Assembly (NCBI RefSeq): GCF_013377855.1 | Contig: NZ_JABXYJ010000006.1 | Span: forward strand, 40,377 to 104,376 | Reading direction: 5' to 3' | DNA length: 64,000 nucleotides | DNA from: Cognatundibacterium oligocarboniphilum | Lineage (GTDB): Bacteria; Pseudomonadota; Gammaproteobacteria; Burkholderiales; Burkholderiaceae_D | Shown: one piece after another, positions 56,427 through 64,000 of the stretch | Numbering within the stretch: the first letter of the stretch is position 1 | Layout of the letters: every line of letters begins with the position of its first letter | Position numbers and translations under genes: made by a program | The notes under the pieces: generated by a model | Database searches by the model: none | What the model saw: only the letters and a program-made list of their open reading frames with translations | Told to the model about the DNA's origin: nothing

Positions 56427-58361
56427 TTATTTACCGTCTTTCACTTCTTTAAAGTCGGCATCGACCACATCATCGTCATGCGGTTTGGCTTCAGCACCGG
56501 CAGCACCACCTGCTGCGCCTGCAGCAGCCTGCTGCGCCTGCATATCCGCATACACTTTTTCACCCAGTTTCTGGGATGCCGTCGACAAAGCACCCAGCTT
56601 GGTGTCGATCTCAGCTTTGTCACCGGACTTCAGCACGTCTTCCAGTTCTTTGATTGCAGCTTCGATCTTTTCTTTTTCACCAGCGTCCAGCTTGTCCCCG
56701 TGTTCAGCCAATGCCTTTTTGGTGGAATGCACCAGCGCATCGCCCTGATTACGGGATTCAGCCAGTTCTTTCACGCGCTTGTCTTCTTCCGCGTTCAGCT
56801 CGGCATCTTTCACCATTTTCTGAATTTCATCTTCAGTCAGACCGGAGTTAGCTTTGATCGTGATCTTGTTTTCCTTGCCGGTTGCCTTATCTTTCGCGCC
56901 GACATGCAAAATACCATTCGCATCAATATCAAAGGTGACTTCAATCTGTGGTGTCCCGCGTGGTGCTGGCGGAATGCCTTCGAGGTTGAATTCACCCAGT
57001 CCTTTGTTACCGGCAGCGATTTCACGCTCCCCCTGGAACACCTTGATCGTGACTGCGGGCTGATTATCATCGGCAGTCGAAAATACCTGGCTGAACTTAG
57101 TCGGGATGGTCGTGTTCTTCTGGATCATCTTGGTCATGACACCGCCCAGTGTTTCGATACCGAGGGACAACGGTGTCACGTCCAGCAGCAGCACGTCTTT
57201 ACGGTCGCCCGACAATACGGAACCCTGGATCGCTGCACCAACAGCCACGGCCTCGTCAGGATTAACGTCTTTACGCGGCTCCTTGCCAAAGAATTCCTTG
57301 ACCAGCTCCTGCACCTTAGGCATACGGGTCATACCGCCAACCAGAATCACGTCATCGATATCAGATGTCTTGACACCGGCATCCTTGATCGCCAGACGGC
57401 ATGGCTCCATGGTCTTCTGGATTAACTCTTCCACCAGTGCTTCCAGCTTAGCTCGGGTGATCTTCAGGTTCAGATGCACTGGTGCGCCATTGGCCATCGC
57501 GATGTAAGGCTCATTGATTTCCGTCTGCTGAGAGCTGGACAATTCAATCTTCGCACGCTCAGCAGAAGCTTTAATACGCTGCAAAGCGATAGGATCTTTG
57601 GACAAATCCAGGCCATTGATTTTCTTGAATTCATCGATGATGTAGTCGATCACACGCTGATCGAAGTCTTCGCCGCCCAAGAAAGTATCGCCATTGGTAG
57701 ACAACACTTCAAACTGCATTTCACCATCAACGTCTGCAATCTCAATAATAGAAACGTCAAAGGTACCACCGCCCAGATCGTAGACGGCAATCTTGCGATC
57801 GCCTTTTTCTTTTTTATCCAGACCGAAAGCCAGCGCCGCAGCGGTTGGTTCGTTGATGATGCGCTTGACGTCCAGACCAGCGATACGGCCGGCATCTTTG
57901 GTTGCCTGACGTTGTGCATCGTTAAAATAAGCCGGTACGGTAATGACGGCTTCTGTCACTTCTTCACCGAGGTAATCTTCGGCAGTTTTTTTCATTTTAC
58001 GCAGAACTTCAGCGGAAATCTGTGGCGGCGCCAGTTTTTTGTCGCGCACGGAAACCCAGGCGTCGCCATTATCGGCTTTGGAAATGGTGTAAGGCATCAG
58101 ACCGATGTCTTTCTGGACTTCTTTTTCTTCGAATTTACGGCCGATCAGACGCTTGACTGCAAACAGTGTATTTTTTGGATTGGTGACAGCCTGGCGCTTC
58201 GCCGATGCGCCGACCAAAATTTCGCCGTCTTCCTGATAAGCGATGATAGAAGGCGTGGTACGCGCGCCCTCTGCATTTTCAATCACTTTTGGTTGGCCGC
58301 CCTCCATAACTGCAACGCAAGAATTGGTTGTACCCAAATCAATACCGATCATTTTTCCCAT
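56427..58361 (-). CDS. dnaK: chaperone DnaK (Hsp70)
   Basis: The 644-residue protein has the Hsp70 signatures [32 protein letters not shown] and [15 protein letters not shown] substrate-binding domain and an Ala/Gly-rich tail ([14 protein letters not shown], ending [14 protein letters not shown]) follow. DnaK folds nascent and stress-damaged proteins with DnaJ and GrpE. It has its own sigma-32-like promoter about 95-120 bp upstream. Confidence 0.99.
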   Translation of the reverse strand: MGKMIGIDLGTTNSCVAVMEGGQPKVIENAEGARTTPSIIAYQEDGEILVGASAKRQAVTNPKNTLFAVKRLIGRKFEEKEVQKDIGLMPYTISKADNGDAWVSVRDKKLAPPQISAEVLRKMKKTAEDYLGEEVTEAVITVPAYFNDAQRQATKDAGRIAGLDVKRIINEPTAAALAFGLDKKEKGDRKIAVYDLGGGTFDVSIIEIADVDGEMQFEVLSTNGDTFLGGEDFDQRVIDYIIDEFKKINGLDLSKDPIALQRIKASAERAKIELSSSQQTEINEPYIAMANGAPVHLNLKITRAKLEALVEELIQKTMEPCRLAIKDAGVKTSDIDDVILVGGMTRMPKVQELVKEFFGKEPRKDVNPDEAVAVGAAIQGSVLSGDRKDVLLLDVTPLSLGIETLGGVMTKMIQKNTTIPTKFSQVFSTADDNQPAVTIKVFQGEREIAAGNKGLGEFNLEGIPPAPRGTPQIEVTFDIDANGILHVGAKDKATGKENKITIKANSGLTEDEIQKMVKDAELNAEEDKRVKELAESRNQGDALVHSTKKALAEHGDKLDAGEKEKIEAAIKELEDVLKSGDKAEIDTKLGALSTASQKLGEKVYADMQAQQAAAGAAGGAAGAEAKPHDDDVVDADFKEVKDGK

Positions 58362-58454
58362 GATATTCCCTCAATATATAGATTTTTTTGTGATGTTGGT
58401 GAGCTGCTGAGACTGATGGTACTGCAATCAGGCCGCTCAGCTCGTCTGTTTCGG

Positions 58455-58482
58455 ATATAAGGTAAAAAACACGGTTTTCAAG
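58455..58482 (-). promoter_or_regulatory. sigma-32-like heat-shock promoter of dnaK
   Basis: The minus strand reads CTTGAAA at 58482-58476, a 13-bp spacer, then CCTTATAT at 58462-58455. This approximates the RpoH consensus CTTGAAA-N11-16-CCCCATNT. It lies just inside the grpE-dnaK intergenic region. Confidence 0.75.
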
Positions 58483-58495
58483 GAATTCTTACGTG

Positions 58496-58528
58496 TTTTT
58501 TACGTTTTTTATGTTTTTTGACGTTTTT
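58496..58528 (-). repeat. phased A-tracts upstream of the dnaK promoter
   Basis: Four runs of five or six A (minus strand) start at 58496, 58505, 58514 and 58524, spaced 9, 9 and 10 bp, each separated by a short ACG- or CAT-like unit. Phased A-tracts bend DNA and can act as UP-type elements. The last run overlaps the grpE stop codon. Confidence 0.55.
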
Positions 58529-59117
58529 ACTTGCCTTGTGCCACTGTCACTAGCGCGGGACGCAACAAGCGGTCAGCGATGGTATAACCTTTTTGCAATA
58601 CGGATACTACGGTATTAGACTCCTGCTCAGCGGGCACCATCGAGATTGCCTGGTGTTTCATCGGATCGAGCTTGTCACCCTGCGCCGGATTCACTTCCTG
58701 CAGGCGGTTTTTTTCAAAAGCGGCAGTTAATTGCTTTAATGTAATTTCTACACCTTCTTTTAATGACTCAACAGATGGCGTTTCGACTTTCAGTGCCATT
58801 TCGAGACTATCCTTGACGGGCACCATGGCTTCGGCAAAACCTTCGATAGCAAATTTATGCGCCTTGGCAATATCGTCCTGAGCGCGGCGGCGGATATTTT
58901 CACCATCGGCTTTGGCACGCATAAAAGCATCGTGCAGCTCCGCAACTTTCGCTTCCAGCTCAGCAATGCGCTTGGCGCTGTCTTCAATCACCTCATGCGC
59001 TGCATCAACGGCGACTATTGTTTCTGTTGCTCCGGCAGCATCTTTTCCAGCGGCAGCCTGTGTCGCTGCATTATCCGGCGCAGCCTGTTCTGTCTGTTGA
59101 TTTTCTTGCTCTTGCAT
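58527..59117 (-). CDS. grpE: nucleotide exchange factor GrpE
   Basis: The 196-residue protein has an acidic, Gln/Ala-rich N-terminus and a long coiled coil (about 50-100, [40 protein letters not shown]). The C-terminal beta domain contains [51 protein letters not shown], the GrpE signature. It releases ADP from DnaK. A sigma-32 promoter lies 34 bp upstream. Confidence 0.98.
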   Translation of the reverse strand: MQEQENQQTEQAAPDNAATQAAAGKDAAGATETIVAVDAAHEVIEDSAKRIAELEAKVAELHDAFMRAKADGENIRRRAQDDIAKAHKFAIEGFAEAMVPVKDSLEMALKVETPSVESLKEGVEITLKQLTAAFEKNRLQEVNPAQGDKLDPMKHQAISMVPAEQESNTVVSVLQKGYTIADRLLRPALVTVAQGK

Positions 59118-59150
59118 CTGTTTCTCCGGTCAATAACATATTGAAGCGGC

Positions 59151-59178
59151 AATTGGGGATGATCCGCATTTTTTCAAG
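59151..59178 (-). promoter_or_regulatory. sigma-32 heat-shock promoter of grpE
   Basis: The minus strand reads CTTGAAA at 59178-59172, a 13-bp spacer, then CCCCAATT at 59158-59151, a close match to the RpoH consensus. It is 34 bp before the grpE ATG. Confidence 0.85.
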
Positions 59179-59389
59179 TCCGCGATTTTGAGATAGAGAG
59201 ATTTTGATTGCAACTTATTTTTCATACATTCAGTAACAAAAAATAAACATTTTTTTACGGACAAGGCCGCAGCGCAGCCCTATGCTGGAATCAGCACTTT
59301 TGGCGCACTTTACAGACTCAGGTCAATACATCGTCCCTCTGGTAAACACGCTGCGTATTTTTCGCTTTCCGACTGATCAGGGGCAGATA

Positions 59390-59494
59390 ATGAAAACAGC
59401 CATTATCTCTTTACTATTATTCATCTATACGATTGCAGCCGTGGTCTGGATCTGCATTTCATCCTCGGCACCTGCGCAGATCAGTTTTTTCTGA
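59390..59494 (+). CDS. possible 34-residue membrane peptide
   Basis: The ORF encodes MKTAIISLLLFIYTIAAVVW, then ICISSSAPAQISFF: one hydrophobic helix and a short polar tail. AGGGG lies 6 bases before the ATG. The frame stays open to an ATG at 59282, but that start has no ribosome binding site. It is alone between grpE and the rhamnose genes. It could be a real small protein or a chance ORF. Confidence 0.35.
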   Translation: MKTAIISLLLFIYTIAAVVWICISSSAPAQISFF

Positions 59495-59610
59495 GCCTCC
59501 CGCTGCCTATTGACTGCTGGAAAGTCTGACAAAATCCGTGGTATTCCCTGTTATCTCAAGTAAAATCGCAGCTTTACCATTTCAACAAGCGGTTCTGACA
59601 GGGGTTATTT

Positions 59611-60678
59611 ATGATTTTTGTTACAGGCGGCGCCGGATTCATCGGCGCCAATTTCGTCTTAAACTGGCTCGCACAATCCGATGAAGCTGTACTGAACTAT
59701 GACAAACTCACCTATGCCGGCAATCTGAATAATCTGCTCAGCCTGCGCGACGACCCGCGCCATCTGTTTGTCCAGGGCGATATCTGTGATACCGCCACCT
59801 TGCAGTCCCTGTTTGCACAGCACCGTCCACGTGCCATTGTGCATTTTGCCGCCGAAAGCCATGTCGACCGATCGATTCACGGTCCCGCTGCCTTCGTAAC
59901 GACCAATGTCAATGGCACCTTCAGTCTGCTGGAGGCCGCTCGCGCTTACTGGAATACCCTGGAAGGGGAAGCCAGAACCGGATTCCGTTTCCTGCATGTG
60001 TCCACCGATGAAGTCTACGGCACACTGGGGCCGGACGATGCGCCATTCAGCGAGACGACACCGTATGCGCCGAACAGCCCTTATTCCGCTTCCAAGGCGG
60101 CATCCGATCATCTGGTGCGCGCGTATCACCATACCTATGGTCTGCCGGTGCTGACAACCAATTGTTCAAATAATTATGGTCCGTATCATTTCCCGGAGAA
60201 ACTGATTCCGCTGATCATCACCAATGCCCGTGCCGGCAAGGATCTGCCGGTCTACGGCGACGGTCAGCAGGTGCGCGACTGGTTGTTTGTGACAGATCAT
60301 TGCGCGGCGATCCGCCGGGTGCTGGAAGCTGGCCGCTGCGGTGAAACCTATAACGTCGGTGGCTGGAATGAACAGACCAACCTGAGTGTGGTACATGCGA
60401 TCTGTGATCTGCTCGACGAACTCTCCCCGAAGGCGAGCGGCAGTTACCGGGACCAGATCCGTCATATCACGGATCGTCCTGGTCATGACCGTCGTTATGC
60501 GATTAATGCCCGCAAGATTGAGCGGGAGCTGGGCTGGAAGCCTGCAGAAACGTTTGCCACTGGATTGCGCCAGACCGTGCAATGGTATCTGGCCAATGAT
60601 TCATGGGTCAGCCAGGTACATTCGGGGGATTACATGAAATGGGTTGATCTGCAATATAGCAACAAGGATGCATCATGA
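59611..60678 (+). CDS. rfbB: dTDP-glucose 4,6-dehydratase
   Basis: The 355-residue short-chain dehydrogenase has [10 protein letters not shown] (NAD+ binding), [65 protein letters not shown] (the Y-x3-K catalytic motif) and [17 protein letters not shown]. It makes dTDP-4-keto-6-deoxyglucose, the second step of dTDP-L-rhamnose synthesis. It is the first gene of rfbBACD and overlaps rfbA by 4 bp. Confidence 0.98.
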   Translation: MIFVTGGAGFIGANFVLNWLAQSDEAVLNYDKLTYAGNLNNLLSLRDDPRHLFVQGDICDTATLQSLFAQHRPRAIVHFAAESHVDRSIHGPAAFVTTNVNGTFSLLEAARAYWNTLEGEARTGFRFLHVSTDEVYGTLGPDDAPFSETTPYAPNSPYSASKAASDHLVRAYHHTYGLPVLTTNCSNNYGPYHFPEKLIPLIITNARAGKDLPVYGDGQQVRDWLFVTDHCAAIRRVLEAGRCGETYNVGGWNEQTNLSVVHAICDLLDELSPKASGSYRDQIRHITDRPGHDRRYAINARKIERELGWKPAETFATGLRQTVQWYLANDSWVSQVHSGDYMKWVDLQYSNKDAS

Positions 60679-61571
60679 CTTTTCATTCATCCCAACGCAA
60701 AGGCATTATTCTGGCGGGCGGTTCCGGCACCCGTCTGTATCCGGTAACACAGGCGATTTCCAAGCAATTGCTGCCGGTGTACGACAAACCGATGATTTAC
60801 TACCCGCTGACTTCGCTGATGCTGGCCGGAATACGTGACATTCTGATCATTTCCACGCCTCAGGATACGCCCCGCTTTGCGGAATTGCTGGGCGACGGCT
60901 CCCAATGGGGGATCAACCTGCAATATGCCGTCCAGCCATCTCCGGATGGACTGGCTCAGGCATTTATCATCGGCAGAGAATTCATCGGCAATGCGCCCTC
61001 AGCGCTGATTTTGGGCGACAACATTTATTACGGCCATGATTTTGAGCCACAGTTGCGCCATGCCGATGCCCTGGATCAGGGTGCCACAGTATTTGCTTAT
61101 CATGTGCATGATCCGGAGCGTTACGGAGTAGTCGCGTTTGATGGCAACCGGCAGGCGATCAGTATCGAAGAAAAGCCGGTGCAGCCGAAGTCCAACTATG
61201 CGGTGACCGGTCTGTATTTTTACGACCAGCAAGTCTGTGACATCGCGGCACAGATTCAGCCATCAGCCCGGGGCGAGCTGGAAATTACCGATGTGAATAA
61301 CGTGTATCTGAAACAAGGTCAGCTGAATGTGGAGTTGATGGGACGCGGTATGGCCTGGCTCGATACCGGCACGCATGAGTCTCTGCTGGAAGCCGGACAG
61401 TTTGTGGCGACGATTGAAAAACGCCAGGGACTGAAGATTGCCTGTCCGGAGGAAATTGCGTTCCGCCGGCAGTACATCAGTGCGGAGCAGCTTGAGAAGC
61501 TGGCTCAGCCGCTGAAGAAAAATGAATATGGGCGTTATTTGTTGCAACTTTTACAGAAAAAATCGTTTTAA
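60675..61571 (+). CDS. rfbA: glucose-1-phosphate thymidylyltransferase
   Basis: The 298-residue enzyme has [81 protein letters not shown] and [18 protein letters not shown], all RfbA/RmlA hallmarks. It condenses dTTP and glucose-1-phosphate in the first step of dTDP-rhamnose synthesis. Its start overlaps rfbB and rfbC follows after 2 bp. Confidence 0.98.
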   Translation: MTFHSSQRKGIILAGGSGTRLYPVTQAISKQLLPVYDKPMIYYPLTSLMLAGIRDILIISTPQDTPRFAELLGDGSQWGINLQYAVQPSPDGLAQAFIIGREFIGNAPSALILGDNIYYGHDFEPQLRHADALDQGATVFAYHVHDPERYGVVAFDGNRQAISIEEKPVQPKSNYAVTGLYFYDQQVCDIAAQIQPSARGELEITDVNNVYLKQGQLNVELMGRGMAWLDTGTHESLLEAGQFVATIEKRQGLKIACPEEIAFRRQYISAEQLEKLAQPLKKNEYGRYLLQLLQKKSF

Positions 61572-61573
61572 GT

Positions 61574-62119
61574 ATGAAAGTCATTCCTACCAGTCTGCCT
61601 GAAGTCCTGATCATCGAACCCAAAGTATTCGGTGATGAACGTGGTTTTTTCTTTGAAAGTTTCAATGCACGGAAATTTGCCGAGCTGACCGGCATTGATC
61701 TGCCATTCGTACAGGACAATCACTCGATGTCGGCCAAAAATATTTTACGCGGCCTGCATTATCAGATTCAGCAGGCCCAGGGCAAATTGGTGCGGGTCGT
61801 GGCTGGCGAGGTATTCGATGTTGCGGTGGACCTGCGCAAGAGTTCCCCGCGTTTTGGTCAGTGGACCGGTGTCGTCTTGTCTGCAGAAAACCAGCGCCAG
61901 CTGTGGATACCTCCCGGTTTTGCCCACGGTTTTGTGGTTACCAGCGACAAGGCAGAGTTTCTGTACAAAACCACTGATTACTGGGCACCGGAATACGAAC
62001 GCAGCCTGCAGTGGAATGATCCGGCAATCGGCATTCAATGGCCGATTCAGAATGCCCCAACCTTATCCGCCAAAGACCAGCAGGGAAAATTGCTGGCTGA
62101 TGCCGAGGTATTTACATGA
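61574..62119 (+). CDS. rfbC: dTDP-4-dehydrorhamnose 3,5-epimerase
   Basis: The 181-residue RmlC cupin has EPKVFGDERGFFFESFNARKF, FVQDNHSMSAKNILRGLHYQIQQAQGKLVRVVAGEVFDVAVDLRKSSP (catalytic His in LHYQ), and LWIPPGFAHGFVVTSDKAEFLYKTTDYWAPEYERSLQWNDPAIGI. It epimerises the keto-sugar at C3 and C5. It overlaps rfbD by ATGA. Confidence 0.98.
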   Translation: MKVIPTSLPEVLIIEPKVFGDERGFFFESFNARKFAELTGIDLPFVQDNHSMSAKNILRGLHYQIQQAQGKLVRVVAGEVFDVAVDLRKSSPRFGQWTGVVLSAENQRQLWIPPGFAHGFVVTSDKAEFLYKTTDYWAPEYERSLQWNDPAIGIQWPIQNAPTLSAKDQQGKLLADAEVFT

Positions 62120-63021
62120 AAATTCTGATTACCGGTGTCAGCGGACAGGTCGGCCATGCCTTGCAGCAGCAACTGGGGCACTCGTATCAGCTGACCACCC
62201 CGGGCAGGACCGATCTCGACCTGAGCCGTCCCGATCAGATCCGCGATTATGTGTTCGCCACACGTCCTGACCTGATCATCAATCCCGCTGCCTATACAGC
62301 GGTCGACAAGGCTGAAAGCGAACCTGAAATTGCTCATGCGGTCAATGCCCTGGCACCGGCAGCATTGGCAGCGACAGCCAGAGAACTCGGCATTGGCCTG
62401 ATCCACTACTCCACCGACTATGTATTCGACGGCAGCCTGCGCAATGCAGAAGGCGGATTGCAGGCATATCAGGAAAACCATGCGACCAACCCTCTGAATG
62501 TGTACGGCAGAACCAAGCTGGCCGGTGAGCAGGCTATCATTACCAGCGGCTGCCAATACCTGATTTTCCGCACCAGCTGGGTTTATTCCCGTTTTGGTAA
62601 AAACTTCCTGCTGACTATGTTGAGACTGGCCAATGAAAGGGATGAACTGCGCGTCGTCAACGACCAGTGGGGCGCACCGACCTCTTCCCAAACCATCAGC
62701 GATGCAACGACAGCTATCGTCGATCAGCTGGCACTGGCAAGTAACCCGCAGGTATGGTGGCAACAGCACCAGGGCATCTATCACCTGACCACCACCGGCC
62801 ATACCAGTTGGCATGGTTTTACCGGTGAAATCCTGCACCAGGCTGCACTGCACGGTTTGCTCAGCAAAACAGCTCCTGTCTTGCACGGTATACCGGCAAC
62901 AGAATATCCGACACCGGCAATCCGGCCCGTGAACTCCTGCCTGGATACAACGAACATCCGTCAGCGATTTGGGATTACATTGCCAAATTGGCAACATGCA
63001 CTCGCGACCTGCCTGAGCTGA
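62116..63021 (+). CDS. rfbD: dTDP-4-dehydrorhamnose reductase
   Basis: The 301-residue reductase has ILITGVSGQVGHALQQQL, PDLIINPAAYTAVDKAESEPEIAHAVNALAPAALAATARELG, HYSTDYVFDG, NPLNVYGRTKLAGEQAI (YxxxK) and IFRTSWVYSRFGKNFLLTMLRL. It finishes dTDP-L-rhamnose with NAD(P)H. The nucleotide sugar feeds O-antigen or other surface polysaccharide, consistent with the glycosyltransferase that follows. Confidence 0.97.
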   Translation: MKILITGVSGQVGHALQQQLGHSYQLTTPGRTDLDLSRPDQIRDYVFATRPDLIINPAAYTAVDKAESEPEIAHAVNALAPAALAATARELGIGLIHYSTDYVFDGSLRNAEGGLQAYQENHATNPLNVYGRTKLAGEQAIITSGCQYLIFRTSWVYSRFGKNFLLTMLRLANERDELRVVNDQWGAPTSSQTISDATTAIVDQLALASNPQVWWQQHQGIYHLTTTGHTSWHGFTGEILHQAALHGLLSKTAPVLHGIPATEYPTPAIRPVNSCLDTTNIRQRFGITLPNWQHALATCLS

Positions 63022-63228
63022 GACCAACAGCGCACTGCTCTGAGGCGGCGCGCTGTCGATCTCGGGAGTTCACCGGAGGTTGAATGACGATAACGCACAC
63101 AATGCAGCTCTCCGCGCTTACAATGCGATAACCTGATCCGGTGCCTCACAGCAAGTCAGCTACATCCATGCCGCAACGAATGCCCGGAAAGAATAATTTC
63201 ATCATAAAACCACACAGGATTTTGTCTC

Positions 63229-64000
63229 ATGATTCATGTCGCTATCATCAGCCACGGCCATGAAGATCTGCTGATCTCCAGTCAATTGGGCGGGCTGCTG
63301 GATGCGCAGGACGATCTGCACTTATGGATCAAGGATAATCAACCCTCCGCCAAGCTGAAAGCTTATTGCCTGCAGCACGGCATTTCCTATACCAATGCCT
63401 CGCCGGGACTCGGTTTTGGCGCCAATAACAATTTCCTGTTCCGGCAAATTCAGAACAGTGTCGGCTTAAAGGCGAAAGATGTGTTTGTCGTCATGAATCC
63501 GGATATCGCGATTGAACCTGCCGTGCTGCGGCAACTGGTTCACGACATGCAACGGGATGCCTTTCCGCTGGCAACACTGAATCTGTACAAAGACCATGAG
63601 TTCACCACACCGGATGCCAACGTGCGGCTGTTTCCGGACTGGCTGTCGCCGCTCCGGATGGCGATTGTCAAATCACTGACCCAGCCATACGACAAAAACC
63701 GGTTACCGGCAACCACCCATATCGACTGGGCCTCCGGCGCATTTCTGGCGTTCGATGCTGCACATTACGAACAGCTGCAGGGTTTTGACGACCGTTATTT
63801 CATGTATTTTGAAGATGTCGATATCTGCTATCGCTCCTATCTGAAACTGGGAAAAGGAGTGCGCTATTACCCGCATCTGAAAGCCGTACATTTTGCAGCA
63901 CATAAAAACCGCAGCGTCCTGTCGCCGCATGCCAATTGGTTTATCCGCAGCTTCCTGAAATTCCTGTCGCGTAAGTATTTTGTTTATTCGCGTCCGGTGC
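63229..64000 (+). CDS. family 2 glycosyltransferase (rhamnosyltransferase-like), truncated by window end
   Basis: The visible 257 codons start MIHVAIISHGHEDLLI. They contain GLGFGANNNFLFRQI, a DxD-like region in VVMNPDIAIEP and HIDWASGAFLAFDAAHYEQLQGFDDRYFMYFEDVDICYRSYLKLGKGVRYYP, the WbbL-type GT2 acceptor and catalytic pattern. WbbL-type enzymes add rhamnose to lipid-linked precursors. It is 207 bp downstream of rfbD and probably uses dTDP-rhamnose. The C-terminus lies beyond the window, so the exact donor and acceptor are unknown. Confidence 0.85.
   Translation, partial: MIHVAIISHGHEDLLISSQLGGLLDAQDDLHLWIKDNQPSAKLKAYCLQHGISYTNASPGLGFGANNNFLFRQIQNSVGLKAKDVFVVMNPDIAIEPAVLRQLVHDMQRDAFPLATLNLYKDHEFTTPDANVRLFPDWLSPLRMAIVKSLTQPYDKNRLPATTHIDWASGAFLAFDAAHYEQLQGFDDRYFMYFEDVDICYRSYLKLGKGVRYYPHLKAVHFAAHKNRSVLSPHANWFIRSFLKFLSRKYFVYSRPV

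Noticed and set aside
56319-57425. Open frame antisense to dnaK
   Set aside because: The opposite strand encodes all Hsp70 signatures; this frame has no protein-like features.
63022-63228. Possible gene or repeat between rfbD and the glycosyltransferase
   Set aside because: Only short inverted words were seen, with no credible ORF, terminator or mobile-element end.

Overview
The window looks like chromosomal DNA from a betaproteobacterium of the order Burkholderiales, most likely Oxalobacteraceae. This is inferred from the order sucD-sucC-DUF2889-recX-recA, the perM/hda/HAD/pcnB/folK block, a sigma-54-type pilin promoter and moderate GC with AT-rich intergenic regions. No rRNA, tRNA, insertion sequence, prophage, integrase or CRISPR array was recognised. 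The window appears to be core and niche-adaptation genome rather than a mobile island.

Layout. 1-10.9 kb (mostly minus strand): a cell-surface and pilus region. It holds a truncated DegT/DnrJ/EryC1 aminotransferase, a TPR-O-GlcNAc-transferase-like protein, an M48 periplasmic protease, moaC (plus strand), a PglL-type O-oligosaccharyltransferase, a TfpX/TfpZ pilin accessory protein, three type IV pilin genes each with its own upstream -24/-12 element (the middle one damaged), and an FHA/PP2C pair. 11.2-15.7 kb (minus): sucD, sucC, a DUF2889 gene, recX and recA with a LexA box. 16-26 kb (plus): a carboxymuconolactone-decarboxylase-like exported protein, an SRPBCC protein, a QseBC-like two-component system and a complete heavy-metal-type RND efflux operon. 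Three TGTCA half-sites at 11-bp spacing lie between the sensor gene and the efflux genes. 26-31 kb: a second two-component system coupled to a DUF4212 plus sodium/solute symporter pair. 31-35 kb (minus): tag, a small lipoprotein, an S41 protease lipoprotein and purM.

35-42 kb (plus): an AI-2E/PerM-family permease, hda, a HAD phosphatase, pcnB and folK in overlapping order, then a DUF486 protein, panB and a tungstate-type ABC permease/ATPase pair without an adjacent binding protein. 42-53.5 kb (plus): a TorF-family porin, then a full kdp locus (small ORF, kdpF, kdpA, kdpB, kdpC, kdpD, kdpE), then an NHL-propeller/M23 fusion gene. The porin and the kdp operon share a T-rich TTTAC direct-repeat operator, which suggests the porin belongs to the potassium-starvation response.

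53.5-59.2 kb (minus): carbonic anhydrase, a chalcone-isomerase-like periplasmic protein, dnaJ, dnaK and grpE, with sigma-32-like promoters before both grpE and dnaK. 59.4-64 kb (plus): a possible tiny membrane protein, rfbBACD for dTDP-L-rhamnose, and the start of a family 2 glycosyltransferase that runs off the window.

The least ordinary items are the shared KdpE-like operator before the porin, the conserved-looking 30-residue ORF coupled to kdpF, the NHL-M23 fusion that keeps all M23 metal and catalytic positions, an OmpR-type regulator with Ile in place of the conserved switch Thr, and the triplicated pilin locus with diverged sigma-54 promoters.
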